Made by a program: the position numbers and the translations under genes
Assembly: GCA_005240145.1 (NCBI GenBank)
Contig: SBAS01000036.1
Location: forward strand, 49,188 to 113,187
Length of the DNA stretch: 64,000 nt
DNA from: Nitrosomonadales bacterium
Lineage (GTDB): Bacteria > Pseudomonadota > Gammaproteobacteria > Burkholderiales > SG8-39
Reading direction: 5' to 3'
Notes under the pieces: model-generated
Databases searched by the model: none
Told to the model about the DNA's origin: nothing
Seen by the model: only the letters and a program-made list of their open reading frames with translations
Shown here: one piece after another, positions 55,017 through 64,000 of the stretch
Layout of the letters: the number at the start of each line of letters is the position of its first letter
Position numbering within the stretch: position 1 is the first letter of the stretch

Positions 55017-56005
55017 TCGGCCTTCGCGCCCGAGCGTTTTACAAGTTCTGTGTAGATTTTCAGTTCAGAAGACACGAACGAAGCGAATTCATCCGGCGTC
55101 CGGATAAGCGGCGCTTCCGAGCCCATGCTGCGCAGGCGATCCTTGAAGTCGGGCGCATCCATCGCCTTGACGATGGCGGCGGAAAGTCGCTCCACCACGG
55201 CTTGCGGCGTTTTTGCGGCCACCGACACGCCCCACCAGGTGGTCATGTCGAAACCACGAAGGCCCGCTTCGCTCTGTCGTCCCGCTTCGTCCAGCGTCGG
55301 CACTTCCGGCAGGAAGCCCGAGCGCGCCTTGGTCGTCACGGCCAGCGCACGGACTTTGTCCGCCTTGATGCTCGGCAGCGCGCTGGCGAGGTTGTCGAAC
55401 ATCAGGTGGACGCGGCCCGCCATCATGTCCGCGAGCGCGGGCGCCGAGCCCTTGTAGGGGATGTGCACCATGAAGGTGCCGGTCACCATCTTGAACATCT
55501 CGCCGGCCAGATGGCCGGTGGAGCCGGTCGAGCCGGAGCCGAAATCAAGCTTGCCGGGCCGCGCCTTGGCCAGGGCTACCAGTTCCTTCACGTTCTTCGC
55601 CGGCAGCTCGTTGGCGACGATGAGCACGTTTGGCACCTGCACCAGCAGCGTCACGTGGCGCAGGTCTTTCAGCGGATCGTAGGGCAGGCTCGCGTACAGC
55701 GAGGGGTTGATCGCCAGCGTGGCGATGGCGCTCATCACCAGCGTGTAGCCGTCGGGAGGGCTCTTGGCGGCCAGCTCGACGCCGATGCTGCCGCCCGCGC
55801 CGGGGCGGTTCTCCGGCACCACCGGCTGGCCGAGCGATTCCTGCAGCTTGGCCGCGAGCAGCCGGGCCGAGATGTCCACCGGACCCCCTGCGGCATACGG
55901 CACGACGAGCTTGAGCGGCCGGGTCGGCCACGATTGGGGCCCGGGCTGCGCGGCCGCGAGGCTGGCCGCGGCAGCGAGAACGATCAGGACCAGCAGGCGT
56001 TGCAA
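55013..56005 (-). CDS. Bug/TctC-family substrate-binding protein
   Basis: WPTRPLKLVVPYAAGGPVDISARLLAAKLQESLGQPVVPENRPGAGGSIG; beside TctA/TctB. Confidence 0.93.
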   Translation of the reverse strand: MQRLLVLIVLAAAASLAAAQPGPQSWPTRPLKLVVPYAAGGPVDISARLLAAKLQESLGQPVVPENRPGAGGSIGVELAAKSPPDGYTLVMSAIATLAINPSLYASLPYDPLKDLRHVTLLVQVPNVLIVANELPAKNVKELVALAKARPGKLDFGSGSTGSTGHLAGEMFKMVTGTFMVHIPYKGSAPALADMMAGRVHLMFDNLASALPSIKADKVRALAVTTKARSGFLPEVPTLDEAGRQSEAGLRGFDMTTWWGVSVAAKTPQAVVERLSAAIVKAMDAPDFKDRLRSMGSEAPLIRTPDEFASFVSSELKIYTELVKRSGAKAD

Positions 56006-56015
56006 GGTCGGGCGC

Positions 56016-57569
56016 CTACTTTTCCTCGACGAAGACCATCTCGCGCTTCTTGCGCAGCGCGGGCAGCGCGATAATCACCAGCAGCACGATCGCGGCCAGC
56101 AGGAAGCCCATGCTGATCGGCTTGGAGGGGCTGATGAACACCCACGGGTCGCCGCGCGAAAGCAGCATGGCGCGCCGCAGGTTCTCCTCCATCAGCGGCC
56201 CGAGGATGAAGCCCAGGATCAGTGGCGCCGGCTCGCAGCCGAGCTTGACGCAGACGTAGCCGAGCAGGCCAAAGCAGGCCATGAGGAAGCAGTCGAAGGG
56301 CTGGTTGGAGATGCTGAACACGCCGATCGCCATGAAGAGCAGGATCGACGGGTACAGGTAGCGGTAGGGCACCGTGAGCAGCTTGATCCACATGCCGATC
56401 AGCGGCAGGTTGAGGATCACCAGCATCAGGTTGCCGACCCACATCGAGGCGATCATTCCCCAGAAGAGCTGCGGCCTCTCGGTCATCACCTGCGGCCCGG
56501 GGGCGATGCCCTGGATCATCATCGCGCCGATCATCAGCGCCATCACCGCGTTGGACGGAATGCCGAGCGTAAGCAGCGGGATGAAGGAAGTCTGCGCGCC
56601 GGCGTTGTTCGCGGATTCGGGCGCGGCGACGCCCTCGATGGCGCCCTTGCCGAATTCGTGCGAGTTCCTGGAGACCTTCTTCTCCAGCGTGTAGGCGCCG
56701 AAGGAAGCGAGCAGCGCGCCGCCACCGGGCAGGATGCCGAGCGCCGAGCCCAGCAACGTGCCGCGCAGGATCGGGGCGACCATGCGCTTGAAGTCCTCCT
56801 TGCTCGGCATCAGGCTGCCGACCTTGCTGGTGAAGACCTCGCGGTGTTCCTTCTGCTCCAGGTTGGCGATGATCTCGCAGATGCCGAACATGCCCATCGC
56901 GACCGTGACGAAGCCGATGCCGTCGGCCATCTCCGAAATGCCGAAGGAGAAACGCAGCACGCCCGAATTGACATCCGTCCCCACCAGCCCCAGCAGCAGG
57001 CCGAGGATCACCATCGCGATCGCCTTGATGAGCGAGCCGTGCGCGAGCACCACCGCGGCAACCAGGCCCAGTACCATCAGCGAAAAATATTCCGCCGGGC
57101 CGAATTTCAACGCCACCTCGGCCAGCGGCGGGGCGAACATCGCCACCACCAGCGTCGCCACGCAGCCGGCAAAGAACGAGCCGATCGCCGCAGTGGCGAG
57201 GGCGGGACCGGCGCGTCCGCGCCGCGCCATCTGGTAGCCGTCGAGGCAGGTCACGACCGACGATGACTCGCCGGGCAGGTTGACCAGGATCGCCGTGGTC
57301 GAACCGCCGTACTGCGCGCCATAGTAGATGCCGGCGAGCATGATCAGCGCGGCGATCGGCGCCAGGTTGAAGGTGACCGGCAGCAGCATGGCGATGGTCG
57401 CCACCGGGCCGATGCCGGGCAGCACGCCGATCAGCGTGCCGAGCAAGACGCCGATCAGGCACATGATGATGTTGAACGGCAGCGTCATCGTCATGCCGGC
57501 GATGGTGATCGCCTGCAGCTTGAAGACTTCGATGAAGCCGATCGCCAGGTTGCCGAAGATGCCTTCCAT
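56016..57569 (-). CDS. tctA: Tripartite tricarboxylate transporter permease TctA
   Basis: GVLPGIGPVATIAMLLPVTFNLAPIAALIMLAGIYYGAQYGGSTTAILVNLPGESSSVVTCLDGYQMARRGRAG. Confidence 0.96.
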   Translation of the reverse strand: MEGIFGNLAIGFIEVFKLQAITIAGMTMTLPFNIIMCLIGVLLGTLIGVLPGIGPVATIAMLLPVTFNLAPIAALIMLAGIYYGAQYGGSTTAILVNLPGESSSVVTCLDGYQMARRGRAGPALATAAIGSFFAGCVATLVVAMFAPPLAEVALKFGPAEYFSLMVLGLVAAVVLAHGSLIKAIAMVILGLLLGLVGTDVNSGVLRFSFGISEMADGIGFVTVAMGMFGICEIIANLEQKEHREVFTSKVGSLMPSKEDFKRMVAPILRGTLLGSALGILPGGGALLASFGAYTLEKKVSRNSHEFGKGAIEGVAAPESANNAGAQTSFIPLLTLGIPSNAVMALMIGAMMIQGIAPGPQVMTERPQLFWGMIASMWVGNLMLVILNLPLIGMWIKLLTVPYRYLYPSILLFMAIGVFSISNQPFDCFLMACFGLLGYVCVKLGCEPAPLILGFILGPLMEENLRRAMLLSRGDPWVFISPSKPISMGFLLAAIVLLVIIALPALRKKREMVFVEEK

Positions 57570-57577
57570 GGATATCC

Positions 57578-58093
57578 CTAGCGGATCGGACAGATTTCGA
57601 TGAAGCCCGGACAGACCGGGAAGGGCAGCGAAAGCCCCTTCACGAACACCAGGACCGAGAAGATCACGAGCACCACCGACATGATCGCGACCTCTTTCCA
57701 CTTGAATTCATGCCCGCCGTAGGCGCTGATGAACACCAGGATGATGGACGCAAGCACCAGGCCGAGCGGCTTGAGCAGGTAGGCGAAGGCGAGGCTCGAG
57801 ACGGCGATGAAGAGCAGCGGCCGGAAATGGAACTTCGCTACCTTCGGTCCCTCTTCGATGATGGAATCGAGCAGGACGAGCAGGCCGAGGCAGGCGAGCA
57901 TGCCGCCGAGCACGACCGGGAAGTACGCCGGCCCCATGCGCACCGAACTGCCCATCTGGTAGCCCGGGATGAGCCGCGTGCCCACCATCTTGTCGATGAA
58001 TTCGGGCGTGCCGATCGCCGCCACGATGAAGAACAGGCCGAAGCCGATGAACATCCAGCCGGCCCACCAGTCCTGCTGACTCTTGATTTTCAT
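57578..58093 (-). CDS. tctB: Tripartite tricarboxylate transporter TctB family protein
   Basis: [19 protein letters not shown]...[35 protein letters not shown]. Confidence 0.92.
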   Translation of the reverse strand: MKIKSQQDWWAGWMFIGFGLFFIVAAIGTPEFIDKMVGTRLIPGYQMGSSVRMGPAYFPVVLGGMLACLGLLVLLDSIIEEGPKVAKFHFRPLLFIAVSSLAFAYLLKPLGLVLASIILVFISAYGGHEFKWKEVAIMSVVLVIFSVLVFVKGLSLPFPVCPGFIEICPIR

Positions 58094-58107
58094 GCGTCCC
58101 CTCCTGC

Positions 58108-58359
58108 TTGCGGGCGAGTGTAGCATGCGGCCGTGCTGCCACGCCTCGTGAATCCCGGGTTCGCGCCCCCGACGCGGTTTTGCTCGCCTTCGGCGACAGC
58201 CTGACCTTTGGCACCGGCGCGAACGAGACGGAAAGCTACCCGGCGCATCTGGCGCGCCTCGCGGGCAGGCGCGTGCTGCGCGAAGGGGTGCCGGGGGAAG
58301 TGAGCGCGGCGGGCCTCGAACGTCTGCCGGCGCTGCTCAAGAAATCCGGGGCGATCTAA
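58108..58359 (+). pseudogene. Truncated SGNH/GDSL esterase (N-terminal fragment)
   Basis: [60 protein letters not shown]; block I only. Confidence 0.8.
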
Positions 58360-59011
58360 GCACGGGTTTTTCGAGCAGATGCGACCTGCGCAGGCGCGCT
58401 ACGTCCTCCGGCCGGTCCACGTCCCACAGGGTGCGCAATTCCTTCCAGTGCCAGCGCAGCGCGCGCAGCCTGCGGCGCGTCTGCGCCAGCACCAGCGGAC
58501 CGCCCCAGGCGATGCCGTCGAACAGCCGCCGGGAGACCCGGCGCACGCCGATGAGCGCATAGCCGCCATCCTCGGCCGGCGCCAGCACCGCGTCGGCGCC
58601 TTCGCGCAGGGCACGCGCGGCGCGACGCAGGTCGGCGGGTCTGAGCGCGGGGCAATCGCTGCCGATCAGCACCGCGTAGGGATGCCTGCGCAACGCCCGA
58701 TACATGCGATCGCCGAGATCGCCCCGACCCTGGGAGCAGGGGCGAACGTCGAATCGCTTTTGCATTTTTGCGAAGAAATCGCCTTTGATACGTGGTGAGC
58801 AATACAGGTAAACGCGTTCAAACCCCGCGGCCCGCGCGGTCTCCAGCGTCTTCGCCACCAGCCGCGCATGCAGGCGGGCGGCACCCTTCTCACCCAGCAG
58901 CGGCGCGAGGCGCGTTTTAACCCGCCCCGGCTCGGGCGAGCGCGCGAAGACGAGCAGCGCGGTCTCAGGGCTTGCTGGCGTAGCGCCGCGCAAGTTCGTC
59001 CGGGGCCGCAC
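58337..59011 (-). CDS. TIGR04282-type glycosyltransferase (DUF2064)
   Basis: [33 protein letters not shown]...[42 protein letters not shown]. Confidence 0.88.
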   Translation of the reverse strand: MRPRTNLRGATPASPETALLVFARSPEPGRVKTRLAPLLGEKGAARLHARLVAKTLETARAAGFERVYLYCSPRIKGDFFAKMQKRFDVRPCSQGRGDLGDRMYRALRRHPYAVLIGSDCPALRPADLRRAARALREGADAVLAPAEDGGYALIGVRRVSRRLFDGIAWGGPLVLAQTRRRLRALRWHWKELRTLWDVDRPEDVARLRRSHLLEKPVLRSPRIS

Positions 59012-59633
59012 CGAGGAAGTACGCCAGGCGCAGGCGCCACATGAGCAGCATGGTGCGCAGCACGCCGTGGCGTTCCCAGCGCCGTCCCGAGGTCAGCGCC
59101 TTGGAGCGCAGGCAGGCAGGCGGCGCACGCCGCTTCATCGCCTTGCTGAACGCGACGTCCTCCATCAGCGCGATCTCGGGAAAGCCCGCGAAGGCAGTAC
59201 GCAAGACGAATATCGCCTGGTCACCCGTGGCGATGCCGGTGAACCGCGAGCGCAGGTTCATGAAAAAGGCGACCACGGGCAGCAGCACGGCGCGCCCCTC
59301 GATCGCGATGTCGAACCTCCCCCACGGGTTCGTGCGCAACGCATGAGCGATCAATTCGTCGGCGTTCGCGGGCAGGCGCGTATCGGCATGCAGGAAGACG
59401 AGCGCCTCGCCGCGCGCAGCGGCGGCACCGGCGTTCATCTGGCGCGCGCGCCCGCGCGGCGCCACGATGACCCGGTCCGCATGCGGCGCGGCGGCCTCGC
59501 GGCTGCCATCCTCGCTGCCGCCGTCAGCCACGATCACTTCGTGCCCGCGCGCGCGCAGCGGCGCGAGCGCGGCAAGCGCCGCGGCGATCAGCGGCGCCTC
59601 GTTGAGCACCGGGACGACGAAGGAAATCTTCAA
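58965..59633 (-). CDS. TIGR04283-type family 2 glycosyltransferase
   Basis: ISFVVPVLNEAPLIAAAL...VIVADGGSEDGSREAA...RGRARQMNAGAAAARGEALVFLHADTRLP; TTG start. Confidence 0.9.
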   Translation of the reverse strand: MKISFVVPVLNEAPLIAAALAALAPLRARGHEVIVADGGSEDGSREAAAPHADRVIVAPRGRARQMNAGAAAARGEALVFLHADTRLPANADELIAHALRTNPWGRFDIAIEGRAVLLPVVAFFMNLRSRFTGIATGDQAIFVLRTAFAGFPEIALMEDVAFSKAMKRRAPPACLRSKALTSGRRWERHGVLRTMLLMWRLRLAYFLGAAPDELARRYASKP

Positions 59634-59638
59634 GCCGC

Positions 59639-61780
59639 TCACCCCCGCGCCCATGCATGGAAGCGCTCCACCAGCCGCAACAATCGCTGCGGCGCATGGG
59701 CCTTCTTCCACACACCCGCGGCGTACTTGTTGGCCTCCGCGAGGGTCGGATAGATGTGGATGGTGCCGAGGATCTTGTTCATGCCGAAGCCATGGCGCAT
59801 CGCGGCGACGAATTCCGCGATCAGGTCCCCCGCATGCTCACCGGCGATGGTGACGCCGAGAATCCTGTCCTTGCCCGGCACGGTCAGCACCTTGACCACG
59901 CCGTGCGCCGTCTCATCCGCAATTGCGCGGTCCAGGTCATCGAGGCCGTACAACGAGACCTCGTAGGCAATGCCCTTCTCCTTCGCCTCGGCTTCGTTCA
60001 AGCCGACGCGCGCGACTTCCGGGTCGGTGAAGGTGGCCCAGGGGATCACCGAGTAGTCGGCGCGGAACCGGTGCCAGCCGCCGAAGAGCGCGTTGACGGC
60101 GGCGTACCACGCCTGGTGCGCCGCCGTGTGGGTGAACTGGAACGGTCCGGCGACATCGCCGCAGGCGTAGATGTTCGGGTACAGGGTCTGCAGGTACTCG
60201 TTGGTTTGCACGGTACGCGCCGGGCTGGTCGGAATTCCCAGTTCTTCCAGTCCGTAGCCTTTCGTATTGGCGATGCGTCCGACCGCGCACAGCACCTGGT
60301 CGAACTCGATGCGCACTTCCTCGCCCTGGTGTTCGCAGACGAGGAGCTTGCGCCCGTCCTCGACGCGGAATTCCTTCGCCTTGTGGTTGACGCGCACGTC
60401 CACGCCCTCGGCGGCGAACTGCTGCATCACCAGGGCGGAGATTTCCGGGTCCTCGCGCACGAGGAGGCGCGGCAGCATCTCGACCTGCGTGACCCGGGAG
60501 CCCAGGCGCGCGAAAGCCTGCGCGAGTTCCGAGCCGATCGGCCCTCCTCCCAGCACCACCAGCCGCGGCGGCAGCGTGCGCAATCCCCATACCGTGTCGG
60601 AAGTGAGGCAACCGACGGCCTCGATGCCGGGGATCGGCGGCACGAAGGGCCGCGCACCGGCGGCAATGACGATGGCGCGGGTGGTGAGGCGTCGGCTTTG
60701 TCCCGTTGAATCCTTGATCTCGATTTCCCAGGGAGTGACGATCCGCGCCTCCCCTTTCAGACATTCAACGCCCAGCCCGTTGTAGCGCTCCGCGGAATCG
60801 TGCGGCTCGACGGTTTGGATCACGCGCTGCACGCGCTCCATGATCTCGGCGAAATCGAACTCGATGTTTGCTGTTTTTATTCCCAGGCTTTTCGACTTGC
60901 GCGCCTGCGCGATGAATTTGGCGGAACGAATCAGGGCTTTCGAGGGAACACAGCCGGTATTCAGGCAATCGCCGCCCATCTGGTGCTTCTCGACCAGCGT
61001 CACCTTCGCCTTCACCGCCGCGGCGATGTACGCTGACACCAGGCCCGCCGATCCCGCGCCGATCACCACCAGGTTGCGGTCGAAGGACGCGGGTTTGCGT
61101 CCCGCCCAGCGCGCATAGACGCGGCGCGCCTTGACCGCGTCGAGGGCGCGCTTGGCGATGAGCGGGAAAAAGCCGAGCAGCACGAAGGCGGCGATCAGCC
61201 CGGCCGAGATCCTGAATTCGCCCAGCTGAGTGCCCGCGTAGACGTAGGCGAGCGTGCCGGCGAGCATGCCCAGCTGGCTGACCCAGAAATAGGTCGCCGC
61301 GCGCATCGTCGTCAGGCCCATCAGCAGGTTGATGGCGACGAAGGGAATCGCCGGCACCAGGCGCAAGGCGAAGAGGTAGAACGCGCCCTCGCGCGCCACG
61401 CCCTCGTTGATCGGCCTCAACCTGTCGCCGAAGCGCGCCTGCACCCAGTCGCGCAGGATGAAGCGTGAGGCGAGGAAAGCGAGCGTCGCACCGATGGTCG
61501 AAGCAAAAGAGACAATCAGCGTGCCCCAGGCAAGGCCGAAGATCGCGCCGGCGAGGAGCGTCATCGCCGCTGCGCCGGGGAGCGAGAGCCCGGTGACCGC
61601 GACGTAGACGGCGAAGAAGGAGAGACCCGTCTGGAGTGGCTGGCTCTGGTGATAGGCCTGGACGTCCGCTTGCAACGCCCTCAGGTTTTCCAGCGATAGA
61701 AGCCGGTGACCGCCGAGAACGAAGAACGCCGCCGCTGCAGCGGCAAGCAGAAGGAGGAGCAGCAGCCGATTTTTCGTCAC
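59639..61780 (-). CDS. VTT (TVP38/TMEM64, DedA-like) domain fused to FAD-dependent pyridine nucleotide-disulfide oxidoreductase
   Basis: N-term GLSLPGAAAMTLLAGAIFGLAWGTLIVSFASTIGATLAFLASRF; C-term GAGSAGLVSAYIAAAVKAKVTLVEKHQMGGDCLNTGCVPSKALI. Confidence 0.94.
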   Translation of the reverse strand: MTKNRLLLLLLLAAAAAAFFVLGGHRLLSLENLRALQADVQAYHQSQPLQTGLSFFAVYVAVTGLSLPGAAAMTLLAGAIFGLAWGTLIVSFASTIGATLAFLASRFILRDWVQARFGDRLRPINEGVAREGAFYLFALRLVPAIPFVAINLLMGLTTMRAATYFWVSQLGMLAGTLAYVYAGTQLGEFRISAGLIAAFVLLGFFPLIAKRALDAVKARRVYARWAGRKPASFDRNLVVIGAGSAGLVSAYIAAAVKAKVTLVEKHQMGGDCLNTGCVPSKALIRSAKFIAQARKSKSLGIKTANIEFDFAEIMERVQRVIQTVEPHDSAERYNGLGVECLKGEARIVTPWEIEIKDSTGQSRRLTTRAIVIAAGARPFVPPIPGIEAVGCLTSDTVWGLRTLPPRLVVLGGGPIGSELAQAFARLGSRVTQVEMLPRLLVREDPEISALVMQQFAAEGVDVRVNHKAKEFRVEDGRKLLVCEHQGEEVRIEFDQVLCAVGRIANTKGYGLEELGIPTSPARTVQTNEYLQTLYPNIYACGDVAGPFQFTHTAAHQAWYAAVNALFGGWHRFRADYSVIPWATFTDPEVARVGLNEAEAKEKGIAYEVSLYGLDDLDRAIADETAHGVVKVLTVPGKDRILGVTIAGEHAGDLIAEFVAAMRHGFGMNKILGTIHIYPTLAEANKYAAGVWKKAHAPQRLLRLVERFHAWARG

Positions 61781-61811
61781 CTTGCCTCCGTCGCCCAGAC
61801 GGACAGAACCA

Positions 61812-62354
61812 TTACAGTAGGTTCGTGGCGCGGTGGGACTGCTCGTCCATGAGATGCAGGAGCCGGCCGCTGGTCGAGCGCAGCCGCTGCGAAAGCATGA
61901 GCACCAGCTCCATGAGTATCTTGGCTCCGAGCATGGGCTGCTCGACGATGATGCGGGCGAGGTTCTCGCGGTCGAGCACCGCGAGCACCGTCGGCGTGGC
62001 GGCGATGCAGGTGGCGAAGCGCGGCTCGCCGTCGATCATCGACATCTCGCCCAGCGTCTTGCCCGCTTCCACCAGCGCGATCAACTGCGAGGCGTTCCAG
62101 CGGTCGCGCTTGTGCACTTCGACCGCGCCCTCGATGAGCATCAGCATGAAGTCGCCGCCCTCGCCTTCGCGGATGATCTCGGCGCCGACCGGCGCCTGGT
62201 AGACGTCCATGAAGTGCGCCAGCAGCCGCACCTCGGCGGGCGAGAAATTCTCCAGCAGGTCGCACTTCGGGATCAGCGCGTGGATCTGCGGCGAGAACTT
62301 GGTCGCGTCCCCGAGATGCTCGAGGTGGGACAGGTGCGTGGGTCGATCGGCCAT
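61812..62354 (-). CDS. Cyclic nucleotide-binding (Crp-like effector) domain protein, no recognisable HTH
   Basis: GAEIIREGEGGDFMLMLIEGAVEVHKRDRWNASQLIALVEAGKTLGEMSMIDGEPRFATCIA. Confidence 0.88.
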   Translation of the reverse strand: MADRPTHLSHLEHLGDATKFSPQIHALIPKCDLLENFSPAEVRLLAHFMDVYQAPVGAEIIREGEGGDFMLMLIEGAVEVHKRDRWNASQLIALVEAGKTLGEMSMIDGEPRFATCIAATPTVLAVLDRENLARIIVEQPMLGAKILMELVLMLSQRLRSTSGRLLHLMDEQSHRATNLL

Positions 62355-62385
62355 GGGCTCGGAAAAGTTGGCTTGCCTCGGGATT

Positions 62386-63270
62386 CTAGCCGATCAACCA
62401 CAGCACGGTCGCGAGCCAGCCCGCCACCGCGGCCGCAAGCCACGGGTCGCGCAGCAGCTCCTCGGTCGGATCGCCGCCGCCGCCGCGCAGGCGCAGGCGG
62501 TACAGGTAGCGCAGCGTGCCAAGCAGTACCCAGGGCAGCGTCAGGACGAGGTTGCCGGTGCCGTGGAGCCGCGCGGTCTCCCCCGCCAGCGTGTACCAGG
62601 CGTAGGCGGCGACCATACCCGCAGCACACAGCATGATCGCCTTATCCAGGAATCCAGCGCTATAGGCTTCCAGTACCGCGCGGTGGCGTCCCGCATTCCC
62701 GGCCAGGCGCGCAATTTCGGCCCTGCGCTTGGCGAAGCCGAGGAACAGGGTCAGCAGGAAACCGCAGGCGAGCAGCCAGTTCGAAGGTTCGATGCCGATT
62801 CCGAGCGTTCCCGCCAGCAGCCGCAGCATGAAACCGGCGGCGATGACGACCACGTCGATCACCGCAATCCGCTTCAACCCCAGCGTATAGGCCGCGTTGA
62901 GGACCAGATAGGCCGCGACGATTGCAGCGGCGAGCCAGCCCGTCGACGCCGCAAGCAACAGCGCCGCCGTCGCAGTCAGCGCCGACAAGGCCAGCGCCTC
63001 TCCGGGTAAAACCGCGCTGCGCGCGACGGGACGATCGCGCTTGTCGGGGTGATCGCGGTCCTGCGCCGCGTCGCGCGCATCGTTGAGCGCGTAGACCGCG
63101 CCCGAAGCGAGGCAGAACGCCGCAGTGGCCGATAAGCCTGCGTGGAGCAAGGCGGGATCGCGGTAGGCGTGGCCGAAAATCAATCCGACCAGCACGAACG
63201 CGTTCTTGATCCACTGCCGCGGGCGCAGCAGTTCGATAAACGGGAAAACCCGTGCCAGCGCGCGCCTCAT
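62386..63270 (-). CDS. UbiA-family, decaprenyl-phosphate phosphoribosyltransferase-like
   Basis: LLRPRQWIKNAFVLVGLIFGHAYRD...YALNDARDAAQDRDHPDKRDRPVARSAV (NDxxDxxxDxxHPxKxxRP). Confidence 0.85.
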   Translation of the reverse strand: MRRALARVFPFIELLRPRQWIKNAFVLVGLIFGHAYRDPALLHAGLSATAAFCLASGAVYALNDARDAAQDRDHPDKRDRPVARSAVLPGEALALSALTATAALLLAASTGWLAAAIVAAYLVLNAAYTLGLKRIAVIDVVVIAAGFMLRLLAGTLGIGIEPSNWLLACGFLLTLFLGFAKRRAEIARLAGNAGRHRAVLEAYSAGFLDKAIMLCAAGMVAAYAWYTLAGETARLHGTGNLVLTLPWVLLGTLRYLYRLRLRGGGGDPTEELLRDPWLAAAVAGWLATVLWLIG

Positions 63271-64000
63271 GGCGGGAAATAGCGCTCGAAGAAATAGCAG
63301 CGCCGCACCGGCAGCCACGCCGGAATGCGGTAGTAGAGCGCGCGCACCTCCGCCAGCACGCCGCTGCGGTAGGCCTCGTAGTCGAAACCGCGCCCGACCA
63401 GCGCGTGGTAGGTGCCGGCGCCGAGCGGGATCTTGATCACCTCGACACTGCGGAAATACGGCTGGTATTCCTGCAGCGTCGGCGCCTGGCGCCGCAGCAC
63501 CACGAAGTCCTTGCCGGCAAGGCTGCGCCAGTCCGTGTCGATATCGCTTTGTCGCGCGTGCGATGTGCCCCGGCCGAATACCGGCACCGGGCGCCGCGCA
63601 TGGTAGGAAAACAGCGCCGCGGCGGCATAGCTGTCGGCTGCGAGCGTGGCGCCAGGCGGCGCTGGCGCCGCCGCCAGCAACTCGGCGATGCGACCCGGAA
63701 ACAGCAGCCGCGCGGAAAAGCGCGACGCCTGCCAGGTGTCCAGCGGCAGCGCCGCGATGACGACGACCGGAACCATGTGCAGCACCGCGAGCACGGCAAA
63801 AAACCGCGCGCTCAGCAGCAGTTGCCGCCGCTCCAGCGCAAGCGCCACGCTAAGCACCAGGGCCGGCGCAAAAGACAGCAGCCAGTGCAGGCCGATGCGC
63901 TTCACCGGACTCAGAGCGGCGAACACCGCGAGCGGCAGCAGCCAGGCCAGCAGCAGCGCGCGCTCGGCGGGCCGCTGCCAGGCTTCTCTCAGCCGCGAGC
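63267..64000 (-). CDS. Membrane glycosyltransferase (GT39/ArnT-like), C-terminal part; runs off window end
   Basis: LSPVKRIGLHWLLSFAPALVLSVALALERRQ...GRIAELLAAAPAPPGATLAADSYAAAALFSYHARRPVPVFG. Confidence 0.7.
   Translation of the reverse strand, partial: SRLREAWQRPAERALLLAWLLPLAVFAALSPVKRIGLHWLLSFAPALVLSVALALERRQLLLSARFFAVLAVLHMVPVVVIAALPLDTWQASRFSARLLFPGRIAELLAAAPAPPGATLAADSYAAAALFSYHARRPVPVFGRGTSHARQSDIDTDWRSLAGKDFVVLRRQAPTLQEYQPYFRSVEVIKIPLGAGTYHALVGRGFDYEAYRSGVLAEVRALYYRIPAWLPVRRCYFFERYFPP

Noticed and set aside
59639-61780. VTT-FAD oxidoreductase fusion as a novel fusion or assembly chimera
   Set aside because: This bifunctional architecture is known in proteobacteria; kept only as context for the glycosylation cluster.

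Overview
This 64 kb window is GC-rich, gene-dense and looks betaproteobacterial. I infer that from family content and gene order; no taxonomic search was possible. It is mostly core metabolism: ileS-ribF, murJ, rpsT, argD-argF ... argG, pcm-folE2-dxs-ispA-xseB, queG/tsaE-amiC, mutL-(SDR)-miaA, hppA-adk-kdsB-lpxK-exbDB, xseA, TRAP and TTT transporters, and a C-terminal envelope glycosylation neighbourhood. I saw no tRNA, rRNA or CRISPR. The most interesting segment is about 9.68-16.09 kb, between argF and argG. It starts at what looks like the 5' end of an IS3-type element, whose OrfA N-terminus (MQRKRYSAEFK) is fused in frame to a TIGR02466-like 2OG-Fe(II) oxygenase. It then carries an orphan SagB-type tandem nitroreductase, a radical SAM protein with a C-terminal Cys-Cys (CCAEP) tail, an ATP-grasp ligase and a small membrane protein, and ends at a cysteine synthase N-terminal fragment. 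This is a candidate uncharacterised biosynthetic/modification locus. Other notable items: a DnaA-box-like cluster between exbB and xseA, two toxin-antitoxin modules with clear operator repeats, a one-base frameshift in a 6-phosphogluconate dehydrogenase gene, a truncated SGNH esterase, REP-like palindromes, a probable CTG start for kdsB, CATG-overlapping divergent starts and TTAG/CTAA-overlapping convergent stops. Functional calls come from recognising motifs in translated ORFs by eye, not from database searches.
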